Part shown: in pieces, positions 45,224 through 54,300 of the stretch
How positions within the stretch are numbered: position 1 is the first letter of the stretch
Layout of the letters: each line of letters opens with the position of its first letter
DNA from: Pseudomonadota bacterium
GTDB taxonomy: Bacteria > Pseudomonadota > Gammaproteobacteria > Burkholderiales > Gallionellaceae
Length of the DNA: 64,000 nt
Assembly: GCA_021787435.1 (NCBI GenBank)
Contig: JAJYLY010000001.1
Coordinates: 62,001-126,000, forward strand
Reading direction: 5' to 3'
The notes under the pieces: generated by a model
What the model saw: only the letters and a program-made list of their open reading frames with translations
Told to the model about the DNA's origin: nothing
Database searches by the model: none
Position numbers and translations under genes: made by a program

Positions 45224-47330
45224 TCAACTCCGTACCTACGGGCGCGCAGATAGCATTGTCTTCCTGAAGACCAAAGAGGCCTTCGGTGGTCTCTCCAACA
45301 TGGCGGGAAGATTTCCGCTACGTGTAAATGGCATTCGCATTCTTTCTTCCGAGGCGCTATATCAGGTTTGCCGCTTTCCGCACTGGCCGGAAGTTCAGCG
45401 CCTCATCCTGAGCGAGTCGAGCCCGATGACGGCCAAGATGAAAATCAAGCCTTATCGTCAAAATTCCCGGCCTGATTGGGATCAGGTTCGTGTGCGCATC
45501 ATGCGTTGGTGTCTAAGGGTCAAACTGGTTCAGAATTGGAAATCATTCGGCGAACTGTTACTGGCTACTGATGATAAATCAATCGTAGAAGAGTCCTACA
45601 AGGATGACTTCTGGGGAGCAAAGCCAGTAGATCAAAGCACCTTGGTTGGAATGAACGTACTCGGTCGCCTGCTAATGGAATTACGCGAGGAGTTCAAAAG
45701 CGATCGGCGTGACACTCTGTTAAGAGTAGAGCCACTACAAATTCCAGACTTTCTATTGATGGGGCAGCCTATTCCGGCTATTGAAGCATTGGCGCAGGAT
45801 AGCAAGCGATTAGTACCAGGCACCGATGCAAACATAAGGAGTGTCGAACAATCCTCATTGTTCGATCAACCACCGCTATTCGATGGAGAGATGGTTGCAG
45901 AGACGATGCACGAGGCAAATGAAGAGATGCCGCAGACTTATGCTGCTTCGAAAGCAGCAATTACTGATCTGCAACCTTATCCCGAATACAAGGATTCCGG
46001 CCTGCCTTGGCTGGGGCGGGTGCCGGGGCATTGGGGGATGGCTCCCAATCGCGCATTGATACATCGGCGCAAAGTGTTGGTTGGTGAGCGACACACTGAT
46101 TACAAGTTGCTCTCTCTTACCAAGGCGGGAGTAATTGTTCGTGACATTACAAATGGCAAGGGAAAGTTCTCATCCGATATGGGAACCAGTCAAGAGGTAC
46201 GCAACGGTGATCTTGTCTTTTGTCTATTCGACGTTCCAGAAACTCCCCGCACTGTTGGGCTGTCTAGTTACGACGGCATGATTACAGGGGCGTACACGGT
46301 ATTTGAATGTTCAGATTCGCTTTTAGCACGTTATCTGGATTGCTACTATCGGGCAATGGACGACAGAAAACTACTCAGTCCCCTTTACTCTGGACTAAGG
46401 AATACGATCCCACCAACTCGCTTTCTTGGAACAAAGACTCCGCTTCCTCCGACCAATGAGCAAGCCGCCATTGTCCACTTCCTCGACTACGCCACACAGC
46501 GGCTGGACAAGGCGATACGGGCCAAGCGCAAGACAATCGCTCTGTTGAATGAACAGAAGCAGGCCATCATCCATCGCGCCGTCACGCGCGGCCTTGATCC
46601 TGATGTGAAGCTCAAGGATTCCGGCATACCATGGCTGGGACAGATTCCGGCGCATTGGGAAGTTCTTCGCTGCCGCTATTTGTTCCGCGAAGTCGATAGC
46701 CGTTCCCCATTAGGTGAGGAAACTCATCTTTCGATGAGCCAGAAGCTCGGACTTGTTCCAAGTTCGATGGTGGAACATCGCACCTTGATTTCAGCTTCCT
46801 ATGCGGGAGGAAAGCTCTGTGTAGTTAATGATCTTGTGCTCAATCGGCTAAAGGCGCATCTCGGCGTTTTCGCCAGAGCACAACACAACGGTGTCATCAG
46901 TCCAGATTACACGGTGTTGCGAAAAATACGACCAATGGCTGTGGAATATTTCGAGCACGTCCTTCGTTCGCCTGCTTGCCGAGGCGAGTTGAGAATTCGG
47001 GCGAAGGGTTTAGTTGAGGGTTTCTGGCGGTTGTATACCGATGACTTTTACGATATTCGACTTCCTGTGCCACCACATGAGGAGCAAGTACGCATCGTTA
47101 ACGGGCTTCATGGCGCAACGAATGAAATTACCACTACGGTGCAACGCATCGAACGCGAAATCGAACTCCTGCGCGAATACCGCACCCGCCTGATTGCCGA
47201 TGTGGTCACCGGCAAGCTCGACGTGCGTGAGGCCGCCGCGCGCTTACCCGAGGTTGCGAGCCCCACCGATGAGCCTGAGCTTGCAGAAGTGGAAGAATCC
47301 GGTGAAGAGTTGGCCGAGGAGAACATATGA
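45213..47330 (+). CDS. hsdS: NADAR domain fused to type I R-M specificity subunit
   Basis: 705 residues from ATG 45213 (GAGGAAGG site). Residues 8-162 are a NADAR (YbiA/RibX-type) domain: FGGLSNMAGRFPLRVNGIRI, SSEALYQVCRFP, SPMTAKMKIK, DDFWGAKP, and MNVLGRLLMELREEF. The usual SEHxxQ is SEALYQ here, so the His is replaced. A low-complexity linker (163-254) leads to a full HsdS with two target-recognition domains, each opened by a KDSG(L/I)PWLG...P.HW block, and two conserved helices (HFLDYATQRLDKAIRAKRKT; REYRTRLIADVVTGKLD). The frame is continuous. NADAR proteins act on NAD/ADP-ribose-type N-glycosidic links; role here is unproven. Confidence 0.88.
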   Translation: MGSDQLRTYGRADSIVFLKTKEAFGGLSNMAGRFPLRVNGIRILSSEALYQVCRFPHWPEVQRLILSESSPMTAKMKIKPYRQNSRPDWDQVRVRIMRWCLRVKLVQNWKSFGELLLATDDKSIVEESYKDDFWGAKPVDQSTLVGMNVLGRLLMELREEFKSDRRDTLLRVEPLQIPDFLLMGQPIPAIEALAQDSKRLVPGTDANIRSVEQSSLFDQPPLFDGEMVAETMHEANEEMPQTYAASKAAITDLQPYPEYKDSGLPWLGRVPGHWGMAPNRALIHRRKVLVGERHTDYKLLSLTKAGVIVRDITNGKGKFSSDMGTSQEVRNGDLVFCLFDVPETPRTVGLSSYDGMITGAYTVFECSDSLLARYLDCYYRAMDDRKLLSPLYSGLRNTIPPTRFLGTKTPLPPTNEQAAIVHFLDYATQRLDKAIRAKRKTIALLNEQKQAIIHRAVTRGLDPDVKLKDSGIPWLGQIPAHWEVLRCRYLFREVDSRSPLGEETHLSMSQKLGLVPSSMVEHRTLISASYAGGKLCVVNDLVLNRLKAHLGVFARAQHNGVISPDYTVLRKIRPMAVEYFEHVLRSPACRGELRIRAKGLVEGFWRLYTDDFYDIRLPVPPHEEQVRIVNGLHGATNEITTTVQRIEREIELLREYRTRLIADVVTGKLDVREAAARLPEVASPTDEPELAEVEESGEELAEENI

Positions 47331-48817
47331 CTACCGACCGCCCCTCCGATTACCTTATCAGCCTGGTGCGCGAGCTGTGCAAGCTACCGCAGGAAACCGA
47401 ATGGGTCGAGTTCAAGGCGAACGATGCAGAGCCGCAGCAGATCGGCGAGTATTTGTCGGCGTTAGCCAACTCGGCGGCACTGGCGGGCAAAGCTTTTGCC
47501 TATCTGGTGTGGGGCATCAGCGATGGCGAGCACACGGTGGTCGGCACGAAGTTCTCGCCTGCTGCTGCCAAGGTAGGCAACGAGGAACTGGAGAGTTGGC
47601 TGCTGCGCTTGTTGGCGCCGAAGATTCATTTTCGTTTCTTCGATGTCGTGGTGGACGGGCTGCCGGTGGTGCTGCTGGAGATCGAACGCGCCTTCCGCCA
47701 GCCGGTGCAGTTTCAGGGGGTGGAGTTCATCCGCGTCGGCTCCTACAAGAAGCGACTCAAGGATTTCCCTGAAAAGGAGCGCGCGTTGTGGCGGCTGTTC
47801 GACAAGGCTCCATTCGAAAGCGGTGTGGCGGTCGAGCGTGTGACCGATGATGAGGTGCTCAAGCTGCTGGACTATCCGGCCTATTTCGACCTGTTGAAAC
47901 GTCCCTTGCCGGATAACCGTAGCGGTATTCTGGCCGCACTGGAGGACGACAAGTTGATCGCTGCCTGTGATGCTGGGGGCTGGAACGTGACCAACCTCGG
48001 AGCAATTCTCTTTGCGAAGCACCTGGATGATTTTTCCGTGCTCAAACGCAAGGCCATGCGGGTTATTCAGTACCGTGGCAACAGTCGCGCGGCAGGCGGT
48101 AAGGAACAGGTTGGCGGTAAGGGTTATGCTAGCGGTTTCGAGGGGTTGATCGGTTATGTGAACGGGCTGCTGCCCTCGAACGAGGTAATCGGCCAAGCGT
48201 TGCGCAAGGATGTGCCCATGTACCCTGAATTGGCGGTACGCGAGCTGGTCGCCAATGCGCTTATCCATCAGGACTTCTTCATGACGGGAGTTGGCCCGAT
48301 GGTGGAGATTTTCGAGGATCGAATCGAAATATCGAATCCCGGCGTACCGCTGGTGGAAACGGACAGGTTCGTGGATACCCCGCCACGTTCCCGCAACGAG
48401 GGGCTTGCCTCGCTGATGAGGCGCATCGGTATCTGCGAAGAGCGCGGTAGCGGGTGGGACAAGGTGGTAGATCAAACCGAGCTTTACCAGCTTCCCGCGC
48501 CTTTGCCCGAAGCAACGGATGACCATACTCGTGTTGTGTTGTTTGCGCATCGCCCTCTAACCAAGATGGATAAGGCAGACCGCATCCGGGCTGTGTATTT
48601 GCATGCTTGTTTGCGCTATGTAAATCGGGAGAGCATGACCAATACCTCAGTTCGGGAGCGTTTCGGCATCGAGCCGCAAAACAGTGCAGCGGCCTCGCGG
48701 TTGATACGCGAAGCGGTGGAAGCCGAAGTCGTGCTGCCATACGACTCAGACGCCGCTCCGAAATTGATGCGCTATGTCCCGTTCTGGGCGAGCTCCCGGA
48801 AGAATTCGATAACTTGA
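47327..48817 (+). CDS. AlbA_2 (Schlafen-like) ATP-binding protein of R-M locus
   Basis: 496 residues. N-terminal AlbA_2 domain (ETEWVEFKANDAEPQQIGEYL, AYLVWGISDGEHTVVGTKF), middle part VTNLGAILFAKHLDDF, and a C-terminal HATPase-like segment (VRELVANALIHQDFF, FEDRIEISNPGVPL) followed by a winged-helix region. Such proteins are common companions of type I R-M operons and are thought to regulate them or act in defence. 4-base overlap with NADAR-hsdS. Confidence 0.85.
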   Translation: MTTDRPSDYLISLVRELCKLPQETEWVEFKANDAEPQQIGEYLSALANSAALAGKAFAYLVWGISDGEHTVVGTKFSPAAAKVGNEELESWLLRLLAPKIHFRFFDVVVDGLPVVLLEIERAFRQPVQFQGVEFIRVGSYKKRLKDFPEKERALWRLFDKAPFESGVAVERVTDDEVLKLLDYPAYFDLLKRPLPDNRSGILAALEDDKLIAACDAGGWNVTNLGAILFAKHLDDFSVLKRKAMRVIQYRGNSRAAGGKEQVGGKGYASGFEGLIGYVNGLLPSNEVIGQALRKDVPMYPELAVRELVANALIHQDFFMTGVGPMVEIFEDRIEISNPGVPLVETDRFVDTPPRSRNEGLASLMRRIGICEERGSGWDKVVDQTELYQLPAPLPEATDDHTRVVLFAHRPLTKMDKADRIRAVYLHACLRYVNRESMTNTSVRERFGIEPQNSAAASRLIREAVEAEVVLPYDSDAAPKLMRYVPFWASSRKNSIT

Positions 48818-48940
48818 CCGGTACTTGACGGGTACTTGATAGACCGGTGGCTTTTGCTAGATAAAAATTATTTGCGGTATGTAAAAACAAGTAGTTGCAA
48901 AAATCCATTTAGTTGATGGGTAATTGATGGGGGCACTTGG

Positions 48941-51931
48941 ATGACCACAGATACCAGCGAAAAGGGGCTCGAAAGCCTGATAGTGACCGCTATGACGGGC
49001 CGACCTTGGCCGTATACTGGAATGGCGGATACGGCGGCGATGCCTCCCGCTCCCTATGGTGGCACGGGCTGGCTGAATGGCCGCGCGGAGGATTACAGCC
49101 GCGAGTGGTGCCTCGACCTGCTGCAACTGGTGACCTTCCTGCGCACGACACAACCGAAGCTGAATACGGCGCTCGATCTGGGCAACGATTCGCCCACCCG
49201 CCGCGCATTTCTCGCGCGCTTGTTCAACGAGGTGGGCAAGCGCGGCGTGATTGACGTGTTGCGCCACGGCCTCAAGCACGGCGCGCACGACATCATTCTG
49301 TTTTACGCGACACCCAGCCCCGGCAACGACAAGGCTGCGGAGCAGCATGCTCTTAATCGATTTTCCGTCACTCGCCAGTTGCGCTACAGCCGCGACGAGA
49401 CGATGCGCGCTCTGGACATGGGTATCTTCATCAACGGCCTGCCCATCGCCACGTTTGAGCTCAAGAACAGCCTGACCAAGCAGACGGTGGCGGATGCCAT
49501 CGAGCAATACCGCCGCGACCGCGACCCGCGCGAAGCGCTGTTTGCCTTCGGGCGCTGCGTGGTGCATCTCGCGGTGGACGATGCCGAGGTGCGCATGTGT
49601 ACCGAGCTAAAAGGCAAGGCGTCGTGGTTTTTGCCGCTGAACAAGGGCTGGAACGATGGGGCAGGCAATCCGCCCAACTCGCTCGGCCTCAAGACCGATT
49701 ACCTGTGGAAGGAGCTGCTCACTCCTGCTAATCTGACTGACATCCTGGAAAACTACGCGCAGATCGTCGAAGAGGAAAACCCGAAAACCGGGCGCAAGGT
49801 GCGCAAGCAGATTTTTCCGCGTTATCACCAACTCGATGTGGTGAGGGAATTGCTTGCCAATGTGGCTGAACACGGCGTTGGCCAGCGTTACCTGATTCAG
49901 CATTCGGCGGGTAGTGGCAAATCGAATTCCATCGCATGGTTGGCGCATCAGCTAATCGGCCTACAGCATGCAGGAAAGCCGGTGTTTGACACCATCATCG
50001 TGGTCACCGACCGGCGCATATTGGACAAGCAGATTTCCGAAAACATCAAGCAGTTTGCGCAGGTGTCGGCGACCGTTGGACATGCGGGCGGTTCGGGGGA
50101 TTTGCGCCATTTCATTGAGGGCGGAAAGAAAATCATCATTTCCACGGTACAGAAGTTTCCCTTCATCCTCGATGAGATCGGCTCCGATCATCGCGGGCGC
50201 AGCTTTGCCATCATCATAGACGAGGCGCACTCCAGTCAGGGCGGCAAGACTTCGGCGGCGATGAGCAGCGCGCTGTCTAGTGCTGAAACGGAGGAAGACC
50301 AGGAGGATCAAGTCAATATGGCAATCGAAGCGCGGATGCAAGCGCGCAAGATGCTTGCCAATGCGAGCTATTTCGCTTTCACGGCGACGCCGAAGAACAA
50401 GACGTTGGAGATTTTCGGCACGCCCGTGCCCGGCGCGGAGGGCAAGACGGCGCATCGTCCTTTCCACAGTTACACGATGAAGCAGGCGATTCAGGAGGGC
50501 TTCATCCTGGACGTGCTGAAACAATACACGCCCGTGGCAAGCTACTACAAGCTGGTGAAAACGGTAGGCGGTGACCCCGAGTTCGACACCAAGCGGGCGC
50601 AGAAGAAGCTACGCAAATATGTAGAAAGTCACGATCACGCGATCCGCTTGAAGGCCGAAATCATGGCAGACCATTTTCACGAGCAGGTGATCGCGCTACA
50701 AAAGGTAGGCGGTGAGGCGAGAGCGATGGTCATCACCAGCGGCATCGAGCGGGCAATCCAGTATTTCTACGCAATACGTGAATACCTAAAGGAGCGGAAG
50801 AGCCCGTATCAGGCCATTGTTGCTTTCTCAGGCGAGCATGAATATGGTGGAAAGAAGGTAACAGAAAGTTCATTGAATGACTTTCCTTCCAGCGAAATAC
50901 CGGATCGTATCCAGGAAGACCCGTACCGTTTTCTGATCTGCGCCGACAAATTCCAGACCGGTTACGACGAGCCGCTGCTGCACACGATGTATGTGGACAA
51001 AATGCTGGCAGGAGTGAAGGCAGTACAGACACTGTCGCGGCTGAATCGTGCGCACCCGAAAAAGCACGATGTATTCGTGCTCGATTTCATGAACGATGCC
51101 GAAGCGATAAAGTTATCGTTCGAGCCTTACTACCGGACAACTATCCTCTCGGAGGAGGCAGACCCCAACAAGCTCCACGATCTCATGGCCGCGCTGGATG
51201 GACACCAGGTTTATTCCGCAGAACAGGTCGATACTTTGGTTGCCCGTTACATTTCCGGCGAGAATCGAGAAACCCTTGATCCTGTGCTCGATGTTTGCGT
51301 TGAACAGTACAAACAGCATCTCGACGAGGATGGGCAAGTTGATTTCAAGGGCAAGGCGAAGGCTTTCGTGCGCAGTTATGAATTTCTCGGCTCCATCCTG
51401 CCCTATACCAACGCAGGCTGGGAGAAGCTTTCGATATTCTTGAACCTGCTGATACCCAAACTTCCTGCGCCAAAGGATGAGGATTTATCCAAAGGTATTC
51501 TGGAATCCATAGACATGGACAGTTATCGCGCCGAGAAAAAGGCCGCGATGGCGATTCAACTTGCAGATCAGGATGCTGAGATCGGGCCAGTGCCGGTGGA
51601 AGGAGGCGGCCACAAACCGGAACCCGAACTGGATCGGTTATCGAACATCCTGAAAAGCTTTAATGAGCAATTCGGCACACTGTTCACCGACGGAGACCGC
51701 ATTATCCAGCGGATACGCGACGATATTGCACCCAAGGTGGCAGCCGATGAGGCGTTTCGCAATGCGCAGAAGAACACTCCGGCAGCGGCGAGGCTTGAAC
51801 ATGACAAGGCTCTTGCGCGGGTAATGCTCGAATTGCTTAAAGATGACACGGAGGTTTACAAGCAGTTTGTGCAGAACGAATCGTTTAAGAGGTTTGTATC
51901 TGATGTGGTTTTTGGCTTGGCTGCTCGGTAG
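48941..51931 (+). CDS. hsdR: type I restriction endonuclease subunit R
   Basis: 996 residues. N-terminal PD-(D/E)XK nuclease with IATFELKNSLTKQTV (about 170-184); SF2 translocase with Walker A HSAGSGKSNSIAWLAH near 322 and DEAH box IIIDEAHSSQGGKTS near 425, then later helicase motifs (ICADKFQTGYDEPLLHTMYVDK). Together with HsdM and HsdS it cleaves unmodified DNA away from the recognition site. 123 bp after the AlbA_2 gene; GGGGGCA precedes the ATG. Confidence 0.95.
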   Translation: MTTDTSEKGLESLIVTAMTGRPWPYTGMADTAAMPPAPYGGTGWLNGRAEDYSREWCLDLLQLVTFLRTTQPKLNTALDLGNDSPTRRAFLARLFNEVGKRGVIDVLRHGLKHGAHDIILFYATPSPGNDKAAEQHALNRFSVTRQLRYSRDETMRALDMGIFINGLPIATFELKNSLTKQTVADAIEQYRRDRDPREALFAFGRCVVHLAVDDAEVRMCTELKGKASWFLPLNKGWNDGAGNPPNSLGLKTDYLWKELLTPANLTDILENYAQIVEEENPKTGRKVRKQIFPRYHQLDVVRELLANVAEHGVGQRYLIQHSAGSGKSNSIAWLAHQLIGLQHAGKPVFDTIIVVTDRRILDKQISENIKQFAQVSATVGHAGGSGDLRHFIEGGKKIIISTVQKFPFILDEIGSDHRGRSFAIIIDEAHSSQGGKTSAAMSSALSSAETEEDQEDQVNMAIEARMQARKMLANASYFAFTATPKNKTLEIFGTPVPGAEGKTAHRPFHSYTMKQAIQEGFILDVLKQYTPVASYYKLVKTVGGDPEFDTKRAQKKLRKYVESHDHAIRLKAEIMADHFHEQVIALQKVGGEARAMVITSGIERAIQYFYAIREYLKERKSPYQAIVAFSGEHEYGGKKVTESSLNDFPSSEIPDRIQEDPYRFLICADKFQTGYDEPLLHTMYVDKMLAGVKAVQTLSRLNRAHPKKHDVFVLDFMNDAEAIKLSFEPYYRTTILSEEADPNKLHDLMAALDGHQVYSAEQVDTLVARYISGENRETLDPVLDVCVEQYKQHLDEDGQVDFKGKAKAFVRSYEFLGSILPYTNAGWEKLSIFLNLLIPKLPAPKDEDLSKGILESIDMDSYRAEKKAAMAIQLADQDAEIGPVPVEGGGHKPEPELDRLSNILKSFNEQFGTLFTDGDRIIQRIRDDIAPKVAADEAFRNAQKNTPAAARLEHDKALARVMLELLKDDTEVYKQFVQNESFKRFVSDVVFGLAAR

Positions 51932-51969
51932 CTTTTGATGGGTGGATGTAAAAGGAATGAGGTGACGGC

Positions 51970-52782
51970 ATGGCTGTTTGGTACCCGGGGATTTCAGAGC
52001 GAGTATTCGAATTCGGATTTAATGCGGAGTTTTGTTCAAAAAATAGTGCCATACTCGCAGGTTGTCCTTATATACCAACGCAAAATCAAGAAAAAAAACT
52101 TGGCTATGACGTCAAGATGAAGATTGCGAAAGGGAGTAAAGTAAGGCCGCTCTATCTTCAGCATAAGGTATCAAGGTACGTTGATAAATGTGCAATCTCA
52201 AACAAAGCATTTTTTATGGCTGCCGGCGGTCCTTATTTTGCTTTTGCGTTAGATAAAGACCAGTACAACTTAATCCATATGGCCTCTCAGAAGCCTAGTA
52301 GGGAGTTTTATTATTGCGCACCAATCTTTACTACTCGGCTAGATATGAATCGGCACTACATGGCGCATGATGTAATTAACCACTCAGTATGGATAGATAT
52401 TTCAGGTTGTGGAGCTATTACCGATAACAAACCGCATTGCATTGTCTATGACATGTTAGGAGGCCGTGCTTTCCGTTTTTCTAATAATCCCAAAATGGCA
52501 ATGATCACACGCCCTGAAGAGCGTGGTGATATTCAGTTACCTTGGAAGAAATTTGGGACTGATTTCCTGCAGGAAAATTACATTGGACTTTTTAATACTT
52601 TGAAGGATTGGTGGCCTGAACGAATGAAGGGGAAGAGAAAAAGTAGGGCTGAAGAAAAGAATGCCATGCCGAGAAAGTTTCCGTTACAGCGTGAGATTAA
52701 AGACGTTGGTTCTGGTATTGAGGCGATACGTGATATTGCATCAAATTATTATGGTGTTTCGTGGCTCATTGAGGTTGAGTAA
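51970..52782 (+). CDS. unknown protein with possible nuclease-like core
   Basis: 270 residues, AT-richer than the hsd genes. N-terminus: ISERVFEFGFNAEFCSKN, CPYIPTQNQEKKLGYDVKMKI, then RPLYLQHKVSRYVD. The order Glu, Asp (GYDV), and QxK resembles a divergent PD-(D/E)XK nuclease core. The rest (FFMAAGGPYFAFALDKDQ, YYCAPIFTTRLDMNRHY, FGTDFLQENYIGL) is not recognised. Last gene of island A, 38 bp after hsdR, possibly part of the same transcription unit or an extra defence gene. Confidence 0.6.
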   Translation: MAVWYPGISERVFEFGFNAEFCSKNSAILAGCPYIPTQNQEKKLGYDVKMKIAKGSKVRPLYLQHKVSRYVDKCAISNKAFFMAAGGPYFAFALDKDQYNLIHMASQKPSREFYYCAPIFTTRLDMNRHYMAHDVINHSVWIDISGCGAITDNKPHCIVYDMLGGRAFRFSNNPKMAMITRPEERGDIQLPWKKFGTDFLQENYIGLFNTLKDWWPERMKGKRKSRAEEKNAMPRKFPLQREIKDVGSGIEAIRDIASNYYGVSWLIEVE

Positions 52783-52923
52783 ATGCTATTGAGGCAGTAT
52801 CAAACTTTGAAGGGACTTTGAAGGGACTGGGGTGTAAAAAACGTTCAAATACAGTTATTGAAGGGGATGTGGGGTTTGTTAATAACGTAAATAAATACAG
52901 TATGTTGCCATCGCAGTCTCGAA

Positions 52924-52975
52924 CTACGAACCAAGGGGTCAGGAGTTCGAATCTCTTCGGGCGCACCAATAAATC
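52924..52975 (+). repeat. att repeat 2 (island A/B junction)
   Basis: Identical 52 bp to 36809-36860. It is only a tRNA-Arg 3' half; the 5' half is missing, so it is not a working tRNA. Confidence 0.9.
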
Positions 52976-53013
52976 AACGGGTTAGGTCAGAAATGGCTTA
53001 ACCCGTTTTTCTT
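52976..53013 (+). terminator. terminator after att repeat 2
   Basis: AACGGGTTA pairs with TAACCCGTT and a T-run follows. Compared with the stem after att repeat 1, a T:A pair is now C:G, i.e. a compensatory change that keeps the hairpin. Confidence 0.75.
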
Positions 53014-54059
53014 TCTGTCACCGAAACGTCACTTAAAGCCTGACGACGATTCACATAATCCGCCAGATGCACTGTCGACAGGTGAGCATACCGCCTCACC
53101 ATCTCTGAACTCTCCCAACCCCCCAGTTCTTGCAGGACATTGAGCGGAGTACCATCTTGCGCATGCCAGCTTGCCCACGTATGCCGCAAATCATGCCAAC
53201 GGAAGTTTTTTAATCCAACCGATGCGCATGCAGTGCGCCACGTTTTGGTTGCCGTCTGGACAACCGGCTTACCTTCAAAGACAAATACATATTTCTCGTG
53301 TTGACCTTTCCATCGAAGCAGAATCGCAACAGCGTTATCAGAAAGCGGCACAGGGATCGGTTTGCCTGCCTTGGCCTGATCCGGATGGATCCATGCTGTC
53401 TGGCGCTCAAGATCGACCTGTTCCCATTCCAGATGCGTAACATTGGCGCGGCGTAATCCGGTCTCCAAGGTGAAACGCATCATTTCTGACGAGTGATACG
53501 GCAATGCATTCAAAAGTTCTTCAGCTTTTTCGCGAGTAATCCACGAAATGCGCCGGGTGGCTTCCTTCAGCAATTTCACTGTCGGGATATGATCAATCCA
53601 TTCCCATTCATCCCTCGCCAGTCGCAGAACACAACGGATAATCTCAAGTGTTCTGTTCACAGTTGCTGGTTTCGGATCAATCTGCCGATCCGGCCCCTTT
53701 GTGCGAGGGATGCTGTACGGTAACTTTCTAATCTTGGTGATCTCAGCAATCAAATCCTTGTTGATCTCATCAAGATACTTATCGGACAGATAACGATCCA
53801 GCCAACGAAAGTGCGACAGGTCTGTGTTGAGCGTTGCTTTGCCCGCCTTCTCTTCGGCATAGCGTACAGCTGCTTCCTGCCATGTCCGTCGAGGTTTTGT
53901 TCCCAGTCGTTTTTGCTCCCATAGGTCGGTTTTTAAACGATCGTGGAATTCTTGCGCTTGCTGCTTGTTGTCTGTGCCAGAAGTGCGTTGTATGCGCTTT
54001 CCGTCGATGGTGATGTCAATCCACCACGTTGTGGAGTTTTTGCGTCGGAAAAGTGGCAT
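52998..54059 (-). CDS. tyrosine integrase of island B
   Basis: 353 residues. N-terminal arm-binding part (RKNSTTWWIDITIDGKRIQRTSG), then catalytic domain with TGLRRANVTHLEW (Arg), FRWHDLRHTWASWHA (HxxR) and GGWESSEMVRRYAHLS (Trp/His position and Tyr nucleophile). Phage-type integrase, only distantly like the island A enzyme. Sits directly inside att repeat 2; its stop codon lies in the terminator stem. The 5' end overlaps the excisionase-like gene. Confidence 0.93.
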   Translation of the reverse strand: MPLFRRKNSTTWWIDITIDGKRIQRTSGTDNKQQAQEFHDRLKTDLWEQKRLGTKPRRTWQEAAVRYAEEKAGKATLNTDLSHFRWLDRYLSDKYLDEINKDLIAEITKIRKLPYSIPRTKGPDRQIDPKPATVNRTLEIIRCVLRLARDEWEWIDHIPTVKLLKEATRRISWITREKAEELLNALPYHSSEMMRFTLETGLRRANVTHLEWEQVDLERQTAWIHPDQAKAGKPIPVPLSDNAVAILLRWKGQHEKYVFVFEGKPVVQTATKTWRTACASVGLKNFRWHDLRHTWASWHAQDGTPLNVLQELGGWESSEMVRRYAHLSTVHLADYVNRRQALSDVSVTERKTG

Positions 54060-54262
54060 GGTTGTTTCCTTTCATTGCGTATGCCTTCCGATGCCCGCAC
54101 CGTATATTTTGCGCGCAGCCAGTCGGCTAGGTCAACATCAATAAATACCCAGCACTTGCCTGGTTTCGCACCTGGCACCTGTCCAGCCTGTACCATCCGC
54201 AACAAGGTGATCGGATGAACATGCAGGAATTCGGCAGCTTGTTCAATGTTGAATGTACGCAT
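53933..54262 (-). CDS. excisionase-type helix-turn-helix protein of island B
   Basis: 109 residues: MRTFNIEQAAEFLHVHPITL, MVQAGQVPGAKPGKCWVF and DVDLADWLRAKY make a MerR/excisionase DNA-binding domain in the first 50 residues. The remaining 55 residues overlap the integrase N-terminal codons in another frame, as in island A. Probably controls integrase expression or excision. Confidence 0.8.
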   Translation of the reverse strand: MRTFNIEQAAEFLHVHPITLLRMVQAGQVPGAKPGKCWVFIDVDLADWLRAKYTVRASEGIRNERKQPCHFSDAKTPQRGGLTSPSTESAYNALLAQTTSSKRKNSTIV

Positions 54263-54300
54263 TGAAGTTAACTATTTTTTGTATCTGGTGGCAGAGTTGC

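Larger units (their letters stand above)
36809..52923. mobile_element. genomic island A in tRNA-Arg, carrying type I R-M
   Basis: Bounded by 52-bp perfect direct repeats (36809-36860 and 52924-52975) consisting of the tRNA-Arg 3' half plus 7 bases. Contains an integrase next to the left repeat, an excisionase-like gene, a nuclease-like two-gene module, IS remnant, radC, and an R-M operon with unusual partners. No conjugation genes, so it would need a helper or be a non-conjugative integrative element. Confidence 0.85.

Noticed and set aside
47462..48550. 362-codon frame on the minus strand opposite the AlbA_2 gene
   Set aside because: Mirror frame caused by codon bias of the real gene; composition is His/Gln/Arg-rich without motifs.
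52924..52975. Possible second tRNA-Arg gene
   Set aside because: Only the 3' half is present; D-arm and 5' acceptor strand are missing, so it is an attachment-site copy. The same holds for 63490-63541.
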